Source: an uncultured Barnesiella sp. (lineage in GTDB: Bacteria > Bacteroidota > Bacteroidia > Bacteroidales > Barnesiellaceae_A). From it: 64,000 bases of DNA. The stretch covers positions 154,671-218,670 of the forward strand of contig CALUJY010000001.1 in NCBI GenBank assembly GCA_944321085.1. The letters are read 5' to 3'. Position 1 is the first letter of the stretch. Each line of letters opens with the position of its first letter. Of the stretch, positions 9,550 to 20,057 are shown piece by piece. A program made the translations under genes and the position numbers. The notes under the pieces were generated by a model. That model did no database searches. It saw nothing but the letters and a program-made list of their open reading frames with translations, and had not been told where the DNA came from.

Positions 9550-9581
9550 TTTGTCTCTCCATCTATTTTGTTGTACTTTTG
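9550..9581 (+). promoter_or_regulatory. Bacteroidetes-type promoter for the HTCS gene
   Basis: A TTTG -33 element (9550-9553) is followed after exactly 20 nt by TACTTTTG (9574-9581), a perfect match to the Bacteroidetes housekeeping -7 consensus TAnnTTTG. Transcription would start near 9586-9588, just before the ATGs at 9591 and 9609. This excludes the longer in-frame start at 9441. Confidence 0.7.
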
Positions 9582-9590
9582 ATGTTCAAC

Positions 9591-12500
9591 ATGAAAACAC
9601 GTCTTGTTATGTATAAATCGATTATTACGTATATAATATATGTTCTATTGTTTTTGTCTATCCCATGTGTGGCACAAATATCCGAAAAAGGAAATCTTAT
9701 CAGACTTACCAATAACGATGGGCTAAGTAGTAGTTCGGTCAATTCTCTTTATCAGGATTCTCGCGGATTGTTGTGGATAGGTACATGGGACGGACTAAAT
9801 TGTTATGACGGTGCCAATGTGCGTGTGTTCCGTCCCGATTTTGCAGCTCGTTCGGGATTGTCCAATCCTGTCGTGCGTCGTATCTTTGAGGACGAAGAGG
9901 GTATGATGTGGATTGCGACGGATTATGGTATCAACAGGTATAATGTTTACGACGGTACTTTCGATAACTATTATTTGGCGTATAAAGACAAGTTGATATT
10001 TCGTGAGAATGCTTTCGATGTGTGCCGTAACTCGTCGAATGCAATCATTGCTACGGCATACAATTCGGGCATCTATCACTTTGTCGAGGCTGAGAACGAT
10101 TTTGTAAAATTTACGCTGCCGAGCGAATTACCCGACGTGGGCGTGTTGCAGATTTTTTTCGATCGCAATGACTGTCTATGGATTGTATATGATAAGCACA
10201 TGGCGTGTTGCCGGGTTATTCAGGAGGGCGACAGCGTGAGCCTTGCTATTGCCGATGTAGTGTATTTTGCGACAGAGCAACGCATGGTGGTATACGATAA
10301 ATGCAACCGGATATGGATACAGGGGCGTGACGGTTTGTTGAGTTATGTGGAGATAAATACTCCCTCGGTGGTGAAGATGGCAGAGCGTGTGGCGGCACAA
10401 GTCAACGATGTGTTGCATAACGATGGCAAATACTATTTCGGGACAAACGACGGTCTGTATATCTATGGAAACAGCCGTCCGGCCGAGCATCGCTTTGATG
10501 GAATGTCGATACTTTCGTTGGCCGTGAGTACCCAAGGCATATTGTGGATAGGCACCGATGCCCGGGGGTTGTATGGCATGATTCCGCAAGAGAAGTTTTT
10601 CGAGTCGTACACGCCGACAACATTGCCGGGATTGGGTATGTATGCCGTGCGGGCATTCCTTGCCGATGGCGACCACGAGCTGTGGATAGGAACGAAGGGT
10701 AGCGGTCTGCTGCATGTGTCGCGGCAGGCATCGGGTCGCTGGGGCGATGCACGTAGTTATACCACCCGAGAGGGTTTGCCCGATAACTCTGTGTTTGCTA
10801 TTTGTAGTGCTTCGGGTGGCGATTTTTGGGTTGGTTGCGACGGGCGCGGACTTAGTTATTATTCGCATCGCGACAAGATGTTGCATCGTCCCGAATATGT
10901 AGGGACGGGTTCGGCTCCCGATATATACTCGGTATATGCTCTGTCGCAGCGTGGCGACTCGGTTTTATGGGTAGGTACCAGCGGCAATGGTCTCTTCAAA
11001 TTGTATATAGAGCGTGTCGAGGATAAGTATAGGATACTTTCGTATAAACATTATTCATTTGATAAACAGGAAAATTGTCTGAGCAGTAATATTATCTATT
11101 CTTTGGCATGGCAGTCCGATACGGCATTGTGGATAGCAACCCGAGGCGGAGGGCTCAATCTGCTTCATCCCGAAGACGGACGTGTGAAGGTCTTCAAGAA
11201 TGATCCCAATGATAAATACAGCCTCAGTTGCAATGATGTGATATGTGTTTTTGTAGACAGTCGGGGGTTCCTTTGGGCTGGTACAACCAACGGTTTGAAT
11301 CGTTTGGCATATAATGCCGATAAATCGGCCTTCTTCCGCATGGGTGTGGGCAATGGTCTGCCCAACAATTATGTGCATGGTATTCTCGAAGATAATAACG
11401 GAGAGTTGTGGGTAAGTACCAACCGAGGTATTGCGCGTATTAATGTCGATAAACGTTCTACGGCATACTATTATGACAAGGACGGGTTGCAAGGAAATGA
11501 ATTTTCTGACGGAGCGTCTTTGGCAACAGGAAATGGTACCGAGCTTTATTTTGGCGGCAGTAACGGCTTCACGGCATTTCGTCCTCGCGAAATTGCCATC
11601 AGTGCGTATAAACCGGCACTCTATTTGGCAGCATATAATGTAAACAACGAACCCCGGCCGTTGCAGCCGAGTTACGATAAACCGGTGAAACTCAACTATA
11701 CCGAAAATTCACTTGACTTCCATTTCTCAATCATAGATTTTGTATCGAATAGCAAATGCCTGCTTTCATATCGCCTGTTGCGTGACAACAATAAAGCTGT
11801 GAGCCGTGTCCCGATAGGAGATACGCGTGAGATTATTTTGTCGAATTTGGTGCCGGGTTCTTATGAGTTGGAGGTTTCCTATACCAATGCCGACAATACG
11901 CTCTATGAGGCAGCGTTTACATTCCCGTTTGTGATAACCCCGCCGTGGTGGGCTTCGGCATACGCTTTTGTCGTATATGTTGTGGTGATATTGCTCATAA
12001 TAGGAGTGATATTTTGGATGCAGCGGCACAAAATTATGCTCAAACACAGTCGCGAAATCGCTGCCATGGAGCGGGCGAAAGAGGAAGAGATACATGAAGC
12101 CAAGTTGCGTTTCTTCACCAATATAGCGCATGAGTTCTCTAATTGCATCACCCTTATATACGGGCCGTGCGAACGTATGATGAGAGATGTTGCATTGAAC
12201 GAGGTTTCGTGTAACTATCTGAAAACCATCCGACGCAATGCCGAGCGTATGCAGCGGCTCATACAGCAGCTCATGGAGTTCCGAAAGGCCGAGACGGGGC
12301 ATCTTGCCTTGTGCTTCGAAGAGACCGATGTGGCCGAAATCGTGAAATATACCCTCGACTATTTTACCGAAATAGCCGATAACAAGAAGATGAATGTCCG
12401 CTTTGAGGTGGCCACTACACCTACAATGTGGGTGGTGGACCGCGACGCGATGGAGAAGATAATATTCAATCTTCTTTCTAATGCCTTCAAATATGCCCCG

Positions 12501-13622
12501 GACGAGGGAGTGGTGGAGTTGCGACTTGTTACGGAAGGCGATGCCCTATATTTTAGTTGTATGAATACCGGTTCGACGATACGCCCCGATGACCAAAAGG
12601 CGATTTTCAACCGCTTTAAGGTATTGGACAATTTCGAGACGAAGTTGTCGCAAGGCATTTTTACGCGTAACGGTATAGGTCTTGCCATGTGTAAAGACCT
12701 TACAGCCTTGATGAATGGTTCTATTTCGGTGGAGAGCAACGATAAGGGAGAGACCACATTTACGGTAGTCATCGGTAGGAACAAGCCTACGGAGTCGGCT
12801 TTGCCCGCTGCTGCGGCCTCGATGCCAATTGCTTATGCTTCAAATCCTACGGGGCTGAGTGTTTTGGTAGTCGATGACCAGCCTGAGATACGCAGTTTCA
12901 TAGCCGAAGTTCTATCGCCCAAATATACAGTAGTGGAGGCTGCCGACGGGGCTGAGGCGCTGCAAGTATTGCAATCGCGTATGCTCGATATTGTGATTTG
13001 CGACGTGGTGATGCCTGTCATGGATGGTTTCGCCTTCCTGAAAGCTGTCAAGAGTGATGATAAGACCAAGCATATACCCGTTATCTTGTTGACCTCTCGT
13101 TCGGCTGTCGAGAGCTATATCGAGGGTCTCGAAGATGGTGCCGATATGTATATAAGCAAACCATTCCATCCGGCCTATCTTATGGCGGCCGTAGATCGTG
13201 TATTGGGTAACAAGGATGTGATGAAAGAGTATATGCAGTCGCCTATGGCTTATACCGAGCAGTATAAAGGCCGTATTATAGACCGTCTCGACAAAGAGTT
13301 TATAGACAAGCTGATGGGTGTATTGCAACAAAATATCGCCAATGAAGAGTTTTCGCTCGAAATGCTTGCCAACGAGTTGGCCGTAAGTAGGGTGCAATTA
13401 TATAGGAAAATCAAGCAACTGACCCAGCAAACGCCGTCGGAGTTTATTCGCAACTACCGTCTGCAAGAGGCCGAAAAACTCTTGCGCACAACTTCTTATA
13501 CGGTATCGGAGATAATGGTGAAGAGCGGTTTCCAAAACAAATCGTATTTCTATCGCGAGTTTGCCAAGGTTTACGATGCTACACCTAAGGAATATCGCAA
13601 ACGTCAGGTCGAGGAGGAGTAG
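9591..13622 (+). CDS. Hybrid two-component system (HTCS) sensor/regulator
   Basis: A roughly 1343-residue one-protein sensor and transcription factor. After a signal peptide (LLFLSIPCVAQ) comes a periplasmic double propeller with many Reg_prop motifs (SRGLLWIGTWDGLN, EGMMWIATDYGI, GILWIGTDARGL; residues about 35-670), then a Y_Y_Y domain (about 673-785). A membrane helix spans about 788-812. The cytoplasmic part has a histidine-kinase region with phospho-acceptor H847, an ATPase domain (NLLSNAFKYAP near 957), a receiver with acceptor D1138 (ICDVVMPVMDGF) and a C-terminal AraC-type helix-turn-helix (about 1240-1340). The H-box reads HEFSNCIT instead of the usual HEFRTPLT, and the G1 box reads MNTGSTI, so kinase activity may be altered. 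The start is 9591 or 9609, given the promoter. Divergence from PUL1 makes that operon the likely target. Confidence 0.93.
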   Translation: MKTRLVMYKSIITYIIYVLLFLSIPCVAQISEKGNLIRLTNNDGLSSSSVNSLYQDSRGLLWIGTWDGLNCYDGANVRVFRPDFAARSGLSNPVVRRIFEDEEGMMWIATDYGINRYNVYDGTFDNYYLAYKDKLIFRENAFDVCRNSSNAIIATAYNSGIYHFVEAENDFVKFTLPSELPDVGVLQIFFDRNDCLWIVYDKHMACCRVIQEGDSVSLAIADVVYFATEQRMVVYDKCNRIWIQGRDGLLSYVEINTPSVVKMAERVAAQVNDVLHNDGKYYFGTNDGLYIYGNSRPAEHRFDGMSILSLAVSTQGILWIGTDARGLYGMIPQEKFFESYTPTTLPGLGMYAVRAFLADGDHELWIGTKGSGLLHVSRQASGRWGDARSYTTREGLPDNSVFAICSASGGDFWVGCDGRGLSYYSHRDKMLHRPEYVGTGSAPDIYSVYALSQRGDSVLWVGTSGNGLFKLYIERVEDKYRILSYKHYSFDKQENCLSSNIIYSLAWQSDTALWIATRGGGLNLLHPEDGRVKVFKNDPNDKYSLSCNDVICVFVDSRGFLWAGTTNGLNRLAYNADKSAFFRMGVGNGLPNNYVHGILEDNNGELWVSTNRGIARINVDKRSTAYYYDKDGLQGNEFSDGASLATGNGTELYFGGSNGFTAFRPREIAISAYKPALYLAAYNVNNEPRPLQPSYDKPVKLNYTENSLDFHFSIIDFVSNSKCLLSYRLLRDNNKAVSRVPIGDTREIILSNLVPGSYELEVSYTNADNTLYEAAFTFPFVITPPWWASAYAFVVYVVVILLIIGVIFWMQRHKIMLKHSREIAAMERAKEEEIHEAKLRFFTNIAHEFSNCITLIYGPCERMMRDVALNEVSCNYLKTIRRNAERMQRLIQQLMEFRKAETGHLALCFEETDVAEIVKYTLDYFTEIADNKKMNVRFEVATTPTMWVVDRDAMEKIIFNLLSNAFKYAPDEGVVELRLVTEGDALYFSCMNTGSTIRPDDQKAIFNRFKVLDNFETKLSQGIFTRNGIGLAMCKDLTALMNGSISVESNDKGETTFTVVIGRNKPTESALPAAAASMPIAYASNPTGLSVLVVDDQPEIRSFIAEVLSPKYTVVEAADGAEALQVLQSRMLDIVICDVVMPVMDGFAFLKAVKSDDKTKHIPVILLTSRSAVESYIEGLEDGADMYISKPFHPAYLMAAVDRVLGNKDVMKEYMQSPMAYTEQYKGRIIDRLDKEFIDKLMGVLQQNIANEEFSLEMLANELAVSRVQLYRKIKQLTQQTPSEFIRNYRLQEAEKLLRTTSYTVSEIMVKSGFQNKSYFYREFAKVYDATPKEYRKRQVEEE

Positions 13623-13760
13623 AGATGTGGCGATAATAGAATTTGTGATGCAAAATTTTGTATATATTATTTAATAAATATGTTTTTCTGCGGCAAGTTG
13701 TATGGTAAAATATTTGTGAAAAATCTTTTGCCATACAGCCTGTCAACCGTATGATTTTTC

Positions 13761-13768
13761 TATCTTTA
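13761..13768 (+). promoter_or_regulatory. Candidate -7 element upstream of the dcw cluster
   Basis: TATCTTTA lies 26 bp before the rsmH start and matches TAnnTTTG except for the last base. No TTTG or TTG is found at the expected 19-21 nt upstream; the nearest TTTG (13727-13730) is 30 nt away. No terminator was seen after the HTCS, so read-through from it is also possible. Confidence 0.3.
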
Positions 13769-13794
13769 CACCGCAAAATATAAGTTGCGGCATT

Positions 13795-14718
13795 ATGATA
13801 GATAACGTTGTACAACCATCTGTGTATCACATACCTGCGCTGCTCGGCGAATCGATGAACGGACTCGCCGTGAAGTCGTGCGGCGTTTATGTCGATGTGA
13901 CTTTCGGCGGCGGCGGGCATTCGCGCGAGATTTTACGGCTGTTGGGCAAAGAGGGACACCTCTACTCTTTTGACCAAGACGAGGATGCCGAACGCAATAT
14001 TGTCGATGATGCACGCTTCACTTTTGTGCGCAGCAACTTCAAATATTTGAAAAATTTCTTGCGGTACTACGGTGTCGATAAGGTCGATGGTATTTTGGCT
14101 GATTTGGGCGTTTCATTCCATCACTTCGATACATCGGAGCGCGGGTTCTCGTTTCGTTTCGATGCCCCGTTGGATATGCGCATGAACCGCAGCGCTATGG
14201 CTACGGCGGCCGATATTGTCGCTACTTACGACGTTGAACAGTTGAGCCGTCTCTTTACGGTGTACGGCGAGTTGCGTACTGCCCGCAAGATAGCCTCGGC
14301 CATTGTGGCAGCACGTGGCGTGTCGCGAGTCGATACGAGCGGTAAACTCATAGAGATAGTAAAACCCTACATCAATTACAAGCAGGAGAAGAAAGAGTTG
14401 GCGCAACTCTTCCAAGCGTTGCGCATAGAGGTGAACAACGAAATGGACAGCTTGTGCCGTATGTTGCAGCAGGCTGCCGAGGTGTTGCGTCCCGGTGGTA
14501 GGTTGGCGGTGATAACCTATCATTCGCTCGAAGACCGTATGGTAAAGAACTTTATCAAGACCGGCCATGTGGATGGCACGATTGAGAAAGATTTCTTTGG
14601 CCGGGTGGAGACCCCTTTGCGGGCTGTCAACAATAAGGTGATAGTACCTACCGAAGAGGAAGTAGCCCGTAATCCGCGGGCTCGCAGCGCTAAATTACGT
14701 GTGGCAGAAAAATTGTAA
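13795..14718 (+). CDS. rsmH: 16S rRNA (cytosine-1402-N4)-methyltransferase RsmH (MraW)
   Basis: A 307-residue S-adenosylmethionine-dependent enzyme that methylates N4 of C1402 in the 16S rRNA decoding centre. Family landmarks are the N-terminal HIPALLGESMNGL, the SAM-binding DVTFGGGGHSREIL, GILADLGVSFHHFD, the EVNNEMDSL segment and the C-terminal ITYHSLEDRMVKNF. It heads the dcw cluster and ends 5 bp before ftsL. In many genomes mraZ precedes this gene, but there is no mraZ here; the upstream neighbour is the HTCS. Length is normal for the family. Confidence 0.97.
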   Translation: MIDNVVQPSVYHIPALLGESMNGLAVKSCGVYVDVTFGGGGHSREILRLLGKEGHLYSFDQDEDAERNIVDDARFTFVRSNFKYLKNFLRYYGVDKVDGILADLGVSFHHFDTSERGFSFRFDAPLDMRMNRSAMATAADIVATYDVEQLSRLFTVYGELRTARKIASAIVAARGVSRVDTSGKLIEIVKPYINYKQEKKELAQLFQALRIEVNNEMDSLCRMLQQAAEVLRPGGRLAVITYHSLEDRMVKNFIKTGHVDGTIEKDFFGRVETPLRAVNNKVIVPTEEEVARNPRARSAKLRVAEKL

Positions 14719-14723
14719 CAATC

Positions 14724-15089
14724 ATGGAAACGGAAGAGCAAAAACAAGAACAAAACATACGTTGGCAGGGGTTGCGCAAGGTACTCCGAAAAATACGCTC
14801 GGGGAAATTCTTTCCTCGTCGTTTCTTTATAAATAACTGGGGACTGTTGCTCACACTCAGTGTTTTGTTTTTGGCCTCTATTGCTCATCGTAACATGTAC
14901 CTGATACAACTCAATAAAATAGAGAAGTTGGTGGAGGAGTTCGCTAATCGACGTACCGACCGCATGTTGTTGCAAGAGGAGTACGAACGGCAGATACGTC
15001 CCGAGAAGATAGCAGAGGATGTCGCTAAGTTCGACTTGCCTTTGCACCCGGCGACGGAAGCACAAGAAGAGATTGTCTTACAAAAATAA
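14724..15089 (+). CDS. ftsL: FtsL-like cell-division protein
   Basis: A 121-residue bitopic membrane protein with a basic cytoplasmic N-terminus (residues 1-40), one membrane helix (about 41-57, WGLLLTLSVLFLASIA) and a charged periplasmic coiled-coil-like segment (LIQLNKIEKLVEEFANRRTDRMLLQEEYER). Sequence conservation of FtsL is weak, so the call rests on topology, size and position between rsmH and ftsI, the standard slot in dcw clusters. FtsL scaffolds the septal synthase FtsW-FtsI together with FtsQ. Its stop lies 6 bp before the ftsI ATG. Confidence 0.85.
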   Translation: METEEQKQEQNIRWQGLRKVLRKIRSGKFFPRRFFINNWGLLLTLSVLFLASIAHRNMYLIQLNKIEKLVEEFANRRTDRMLLQEEYERQIRPEKIAEDVAKFDLPLHPATEAQEEIVLQK

Positions 15090-15095
15090 GTGGTT

Positions 15096-17294
15096 ATGAA
15101 GAAGGATGCGAAAAATACAAAACTTGGAAATCGCTATAAGGCGATACTCGCTTTTGTGATATTGGTGGCATTGGGTATTGTGTGGTTTGCCGTAAAAACC
15201 AGCATTGTATATCATGCAGAGTGGGATAAGAAGGCCGATAATCGTTTGAAGCTCGACTCGGTCTACGTTGCGTTGCCTATGCGGGGCAGTATTTTGGCTG
15301 TTGATGGGCAACCGTTGGCGCAAACCATCGCACTCTATTCGGTGTTTGTCGATTTTAAAACAGAGGCTTTGGATAGTCTGTTGTATATGAATGTAGACTC
15401 ATTCGGTTCTTATTGCTTGGATACATTATGCACTTATTTGGCAGAAAACCATCCCGTGACTACCAAGAAGGGGTATTTTAATTACATAACCGAAAAAAGA
15501 GACAATCATAAACGCGATTGCTATTTGATGCGCAATATTACCGAGGAGCAGTTCTATGACTTCTATAATATGCCCATGCTGAGTGGGCGGCGAAAAGCTC
15601 ACCGCGGTAAAAACCAAGGTATCGGCAAGGAACGAAGCTACGAACGCAGTTATCCGCATGGAAATCTTGCGTCGGTCGTTTTGGGTAAGGCTACCAAGGT
15701 GACCGAGGAGATGTTGGAAAGGAATCCGCAGGCGTATGTAAGCCGTCAAGAATGGCATGGAACATCGGGAATAGAAAAGCAACTCGACAGCCTTCTTTTC
15801 GGCTCGTTCGGCAAATCGCGCAATCAGCAAAGGTCTTTCGGTTTCAGAAGGTGGGTTGAAGACCCACCGGTCGACGGGTATGATGTGCGTACCACTCTCG
15901 ATATAACATTGCAAGAGATTGCCGAGCATAACCTTAAAGAGAAAGTGATAGAGCAGCATGCCGAGTATGGTACGGCGATAATTATGGAGGTCTCTACGGG
16001 TGCTATACGCGCCATGGCAAACATAGAGCGTACCGAGGATGGGAAATATACCTTCAATACGAAGCGCAATTATGCTATCACGCGTATCGAACCCGGTTCG
16101 GTTATCAAGACTCTTTCGTTGCTTATGGCTATGGAGCATGGCAATATAGATGTCAACAAAAAATTCGATTCGGCGGGAGCTATCCCCGAAACAGCCGGAT
16201 ACAAATCTATCGAGGCGCATAAAAATCCGCTCTCGGCACGCGATGTGATTGTTTACTCCGATAACCGAGGTATCTGCAAGATTATTTCCGACACTTATGC
16301 CGGTCGGTATAACGACCTCTTCAAGGATATACGCAATTCGGGTCTGATGGAGACAATGGATTTGCCTTTGCCCGGAGTGTTGCCCCCCTCGGTGGAACCT
16401 ATAGACTTCGAAAAACAGTGGAATTATTACGCATTTGCGCAATCGGTCTTTGGGTATTATAATGAATTGTCGCCTTTGACGACGTTGTCGGTTTACAATG
16501 CCATTGCCAATGACGGAAAGCTGATGCGCCCGCAACTGGTTGCAGCGCTGGAACGTGACGGCGTTGCAGATACGGTATTTGCTCCGGTTTGCCTCAACGA
16601 ACACTTCTGTACGCCTCGCAATGCAGCCTTGTTGCGCGAGATGTTGCATGGCGTAGTGCAGGAGGGTACGGCTCGTGCTATCAAAGGTGGGCGCGTTGAC
16701 ATTGCCGGGAAGACCGGTACGGTAGATGCACAGCGCGAATATTTGGCCAAAGATAAGTCCGGCAAAATGCGTCATGTGACGGAGTATGTGAAAGATAAAC
16801 GGCGCTTGGCTTTCGCCGGATTTTTCCCGTATGACAATCCGCAATATTCGTGTATTGTGGTGATAGATAAGCCCGACCTGCATAGTGCGGGACGTGTATC
16901 GGGTGCGGTGTTCAGAGCCATTGCCGAAGAGATGTACAACCGCAATATGCTCGAAGAGTGTGCCGAGTATAAGAGTGATAAAGGAAAGAAAAACCCGCCG
17001 CTGGCTGTGGGCGACACGGTATTGCGCGATGAGGTATATGCCTATTTAGGCCAATATCCGCTTCCCGATACGACAAAGGTTGTATCGCATGTCGATACGG
17101 CAGCTGTTGCCAAAGTAAATGATGCTTCTGTTGTCCCGTCAGTCATAGGGCTGTCGGCCAAAGATGCATTATATAAATTAGAAAGTCAAGGTCTCTTTGT
17201 GAGCCTCTCGGGAAAAGGACGGGTGGTGAGCCAGTCTTTGCAACCCGGCGAGGCATATCGTAAGGGAGAAAATATTGCTCTCTTGTTAAATTGA
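15096..17294 (+). CDS. ftsI: Septal peptidoglycan transpeptidase FtsI (penicillin-binding protein) with PASTA domain
   Basis: A 732-residue class B penicillin-binding protein that cross-links septal peptidoglycan. It has a short cytoplasmic tail, one membrane helix (about 16-34), a dimerisation domain beginning at [14 protein letters not shown], and a transpeptidase domain with S335-V-I-K338 (nucleophile Ser335), S388-D-N390 and K539-T-G541. A C-terminal PASTA domain (about 670-732, [21 protein letters not shown]) is common in Bacteroidetes FtsI but absent from the enterobacterial enzyme. The ATG at 15096 is preferred. An in-frame GTG directly after the ftsL stop (15090) would add only two residues. 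It is followed 13 bp later by murE. Confidence 0.95.
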   Translation: MKKDAKNTKLGNRYKAILAFVILVALGIVWFAVKTSIVYHAEWDKKADNRLKLDSVYVALPMRGSILAVDGQPLAQTIALYSVFVDFKTEALDSLLYMNVDSFGSYCLDTLCTYLAENHPVTTKKGYFNYITEKRDNHKRDCYLMRNITEEQFYDFYNMPMLSGRRKAHRGKNQGIGKERSYERSYPHGNLASVVLGKATKVTEEMLERNPQAYVSRQEWHGTSGIEKQLDSLLFGSFGKSRNQQRSFGFRRWVEDPPVDGYDVRTTLDITLQEIAEHNLKEKVIEQHAEYGTAIIMEVSTGAIRAMANIERTEDGKYTFNTKRNYAITRIEPGSVIKTLSLLMAMEHGNIDVNKKFDSAGAIPETAGYKSIEAHKNPLSARDVIVYSDNRGICKIISDTYAGRYNDLFKDIRNSGLMETMDLPLPGVLPPSVEPIDFEKQWNYYAFAQSVFGYYNELSPLTTLSVYNAIANDGKLMRPQLVAALERDGVADTVFAPVCLNEHFCTPRNAALLREMLHGVVQEGTARAIKGGRVDIAGKTGTVDAQREYLAKDKSGKMRHVTEYVKDKRRLAFAGFFPYDNPQYSCIVVIDKPDLHSAGRVSGAVFRAIAEEMYNRNMLEECAEYKSDKGKKNPPLAVGDTVLRDEVYAYLGQYPLPDTTKVVSHVDTAAVAKVNDASVVPSVIGLSAKDALYKLESQGLFVSLSGKGRVVSQSLQPGEAYRKGENIALLLN

Positions 17295-17307
17295 TTATAT
17301 AAACAAG

Positions 17308-18783
17308 ATGGATACATTACAACTATTATCGGCCGTAAAGCCTTTGTCGCAGCAAGGAAAGTTGCCTGCCGAAGTATCTGGCATAGAGGCCGATTCGAGA
17401 AAAGTAGAGCCGGGCTGTTTGTTCGTTGCCGTGCGCGGTTCGCAAGTCGATGGGCATGAATTTATATCGGCTGCCATATCGAAAGGTGCTACGCTTATCG
17501 TGTGTGAGGAATTGCCTGCCGAACGACACGACGGGGTGGCTTATGTGCAAGTTGCCGATAGCGCAGCTGCTTTGGGCTGTTTGGCATCGAGGTGGTATGG
17601 CGACCCTTCGCGCAGCCTTACGTTGGTGGGAGTTACCGGTACAAACGGCAAGACTACGACAGCGACGTTGCTGTATGAGATGTTCCGGCTTTTTGGCGAG
17701 AAAGTGGGTTTGCTCTCTACGGTGTGCAACTATATCGACGGGGTGAGCGAGCCTGCCACGCATACCACGCCCGACCCGCTAACCCTTAACTGCTTATTGC
17801 GTCGTATGGTCGATGCCGATTGTACTTACGCTTTTATGGAGGTGAGTTCCCACTCGGCACATCAGCGTCGCATAGCCGGGTTGAAGTTCGCAGGAGGTAT
17901 TTTTACCAATCTCACGCGCGACCACATGGATTATCATAAAACTGTGGAGGCTTACCTGAAAGCGAAAAAGATGTTTTTCGACGCTTTGCCGGCCGATGCT
18001 TTCGCCCTGACCAATCTCGACGATAAGTCGGGTGAGGTGATGTTGCAAAATACCCGTGCGCGAAAGTATACCTATTCATTGCGTACGCTTGCCGACTTCA
18101 AGGCGCGTATCGTGGAGAGCCGCATCGATGGTACTACGGTGGCTTTCGACGGTCGCGATGTAGAGACCCGTTTCACAGGTCGGTTTAATGTATATAATCT
18201 GCTTGCCGTTTATGCGGCAACGTGTCTGTTGGGTCGCGACAAAGAACAGGTACTTGTCAATATGAGTCTTTTGGTGCCTGTTGCCGGACGTTTCCAAACA
18301 TTGCATTCGGTGAAAGGCTACTCGGCTATTGTCGATTATGCGCATACCCCCGATGCGCTTGCCAACGTGCTGACCACTATACATGATGTGTTGGCAGGGA
18401 AAGGACGTATTATTACCGTTGTGGGTGCCGGTGGAAACAGAGATAAGGGGAAACGTCCCATGATGGCCAAAGAGGCGGTGCGTTGGAGCGACGAGTTGAT
18501 ATTGACTTCCGATAATCCGCGCTTTGAAGAGCCTGACGATATTATAAACGATATGATGGCGGGATTGAGCGACGACGATATGGCGCATACTCTTGCCATA
18601 GCTGACCGTAGGCAGGCCATAAAGGCAGCTGCGCGTATGGCTCAGGCCGGCGACGTTATACTTATTGCCGGAAAGGGGCACGAAGATTATCAAGAAATAA
18701 AAGGCGTGAAGCATCACTTCGATGACAAAGAGGAGGTAGAAAAAATCTTTGCCGATGAACGGAATGCTGAAAATAAAAAATAA
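17308..18783 (+). CDS. murE: UDP-MurNAc-L-Ala-D-Glu:meso-diaminopimelate ligase MurE
   Basis: A 491-residue cytoplasmic Mur ligase that adds the third stem-peptide residue using ATP. The P-loop is [11 protein letters not shown] with K115. The MEVSSHS and THTTPDP motifs of MurE are present. The substrate-selecting motif D402-N-P-R405 marks meso-diaminopimelate as the amino acid rather than lysine, so the organism should have DAP-type peptidoglycan. Length is as usual. murF, often next in other phyla, does not follow; mraY starts 7 bp downstream. Confidence 0.97.
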   Translation: MDTLQLLSAVKPLSQQGKLPAEVSGIEADSRKVEPGCLFVAVRGSQVDGHEFISAAISKGATLIVCEELPAERHDGVAYVQVADSAAALGCLASRWYGDPSRSLTLVGVTGTNGKTTTATLLYEMFRLFGEKVGLLSTVCNYIDGVSEPATHTTPDPLTLNCLLRRMVDADCTYAFMEVSSHSAHQRRIAGLKFAGGIFTNLTRDHMDYHKTVEAYLKAKKMFFDALPADAFALTNLDDKSGEVMLQNTRARKYTYSLRTLADFKARIVESRIDGTTVAFDGRDVETRFTGRFNVYNLLAVYAATCLLGRDKEQVLVNMSLLVPVAGRFQTLHSVKGYSAIVDYAHTPDALANVLTTIHDVLAGKGRIITVVGAGGNRDKGKRPMMAKEAVRWSDELILTSDNPRFEEPDDIINDMMAGLSDDDMAHTLAIADRRQAIKAAARMAQAGDVILIAGKGHEDYQEIKGVKHHFDDKEEVEKIFADERNAENKK

Positions 18784-18790
18784 ATAGGTT

Positions 18791-20044
18791 ATGTTGTATC
18801 ATTTTTTTGAACTGTTCGATTTTCAGTTGCCCGGCGGCAGGTTGTGGACTTATATCTCTTTCAGAGCAGGCATGGCAATGATTTTGTCGCTGTTCCTTTC
18901 TACTATCATAGGTAAGCGCATCATCGATTCCTTGCGCCGTCATCAAATAGGAGAGACGGTTCGTCATTTGGGATTGGAGGGTGAGGATGCCAAGAAAGGG
19001 ACACCTACAATGGGTGGAATCATTATTATCCTCTCTATTTTGTTGCCTTGTTTGTTGGTAGGCCGCCTCGACAGTGTGTATATGATATTGATGTTGGTCA
19101 CTACCGTATGGTTGGGTGCCCTCGGTTTTGCCGACGATTATATCAAGGTTTTCAAAAAGAACAAAGAGGGAATGCATGGTAAGTTCAAGATAATAGGACA
19201 AGTAGGCTTGGGGCTTATCGTGGGACTGACGCTCTATTATAGTCCCGATGTTGTCATCCGAGAGAATGTCGAGGTGACTTCGTCGCAGGGTATGGAGATA
19301 GAATATAAGAGCGAGAATATCAAGTCGACGCAGACGACTATACCCTTTGTCAAGAACAACAACTTCGATTATGCCGACCTGTTGCCTTTCATGGGCGAGC
19401 ACAAGCAGACAGCGGCATGGGTATTGTTTGTCTTTGTAACCATCTTTATCGTCACGGCCGTTTCGAACAGTGCCAACCTTACCGACGGCTTGGATGGCCT
19501 TGCTACCGGCACTTCGGCAATTATAGGCGTGGCCTTGGGTATTTTGGCCTACTTCTCGGGACACATCGACTATGCCTCATATTTCAACATCATGTACATC
19601 CCGGGAAGTGGTGAGCTGGTGGTTTTCATGGCTGCGTTTATAGGGGCAACGATAGGTTTCTTGTGGTATAATTCCAGTCCGGCGCAAGTATTTATGGGTG
19701 ATACGGGCAGCCTTACGTTAGGAGGTATTATCGCCGTGTATGCGTTGCTTATACACAAGGAGCTGCTTTTGCCTATTTTGTGCGGCGTTTTCTTCGTAGA
19801 GGCATTATCGGTATTGATGCAGACGAGTTTTTTCAAGTTGACCAAACATCGTACGGGTGTGGGACGTCGTATTTTTAAGATGGCGCCGTTGCATCATCAT
19901 TTCCAGAAGCCCGGCAATGCGGGATTTGAAGCCCTGATACAACGTCCGTTGAATATCGTGCCTGAGTCGAAACTTGTGGTGCGCTTTTGGATAGTGGGTA
20001 TTATACTTGCCGTTATTACGGTAGTGACATTAAAGATACGATAA
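18791..20044 (+). CDS. mraY: Phospho-N-acetylmuramoyl-pentapeptide transferase MraY
   Basis: A 417-residue integral membrane enzyme that transfers phospho-MurNAc-pentapeptide to undecaprenyl phosphate to give lipid I. About ten membrane helices are visible. Conserved motifs are PTMGGIIII, FADDYIKVFKKN (catalytic Asp pair), NLTDGLDGLATG, GDTGSLTLGG and PLHHHFQ. The protein is longer than the roughly 360-residue enterobacterial enzyme because of an extramembrane insertion of about 50 residues (about 155-210, ENVEVTSSQGMEIEYKSEN onwards). It is followed 13 bp later by murD. Confidence 0.97.
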   Translation: MLYHFFELFDFQLPGGRLWTYISFRAGMAMILSLFLSTIIGKRIIDSLRRHQIGETVRHLGLEGEDAKKGTPTMGGIIIILSILLPCLLVGRLDSVYMILMLVTTVWLGALGFADDYIKVFKKNKEGMHGKFKIIGQVGLGLIVGLTLYYSPDVVIRENVEVTSSQGMEIEYKSENIKSTQTTIPFVKNNNFDYADLLPFMGEHKQTAAWVLFVFVTIFIVTAVSNSANLTDGLDGLATGTSAIIGVALGILAYFSGHIDYASYFNIMYIPGSGELVVFMAAFIGATIGFLWYNSSPAQVFMGDTGSLTLGGIIAVYALLIHKELLLPILCGVFFVEALSVLMQTSFFKLTKHRTGVGRRIFKMAPLHHHFQKPGNAGFEALIQRPLNIVPESKLVVRFWIVGIILAVITVVTLKIR

Positions 20045-20057
20045 ATAAAGACCTGTC

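Larger units (their letters stand above)
9283..9590. promoter_or_regulatory. Divergent intergenic region between PUL1 and HTCS
   Basis: This 308 bp AT-rich gap separates the PUL1 operon (leftward) from the HTCS gene (rightward) and must hold both promoters. The HTCS promoter is clear and listed separately. On the minus strand a TACTTTTG -7 element lies at 9379-9372, about 90 bp before the GH130 start, without a good -33 element at the usual distance. A second TACTTTTG occurs at 9453-9446. Tandem repeats at 9337-9380 are listed separately. An in-frame ATG at 9441 would extend the HTCS into this region, but it lies upstream of the HTCS promoter. Confidence 0.6.

Noticed and set aside
9441-9590. 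50-residue N-terminal extension of the HTCS
   Set aside because: It begins upstream of a perfect promoter and would place the signal peptide internally.
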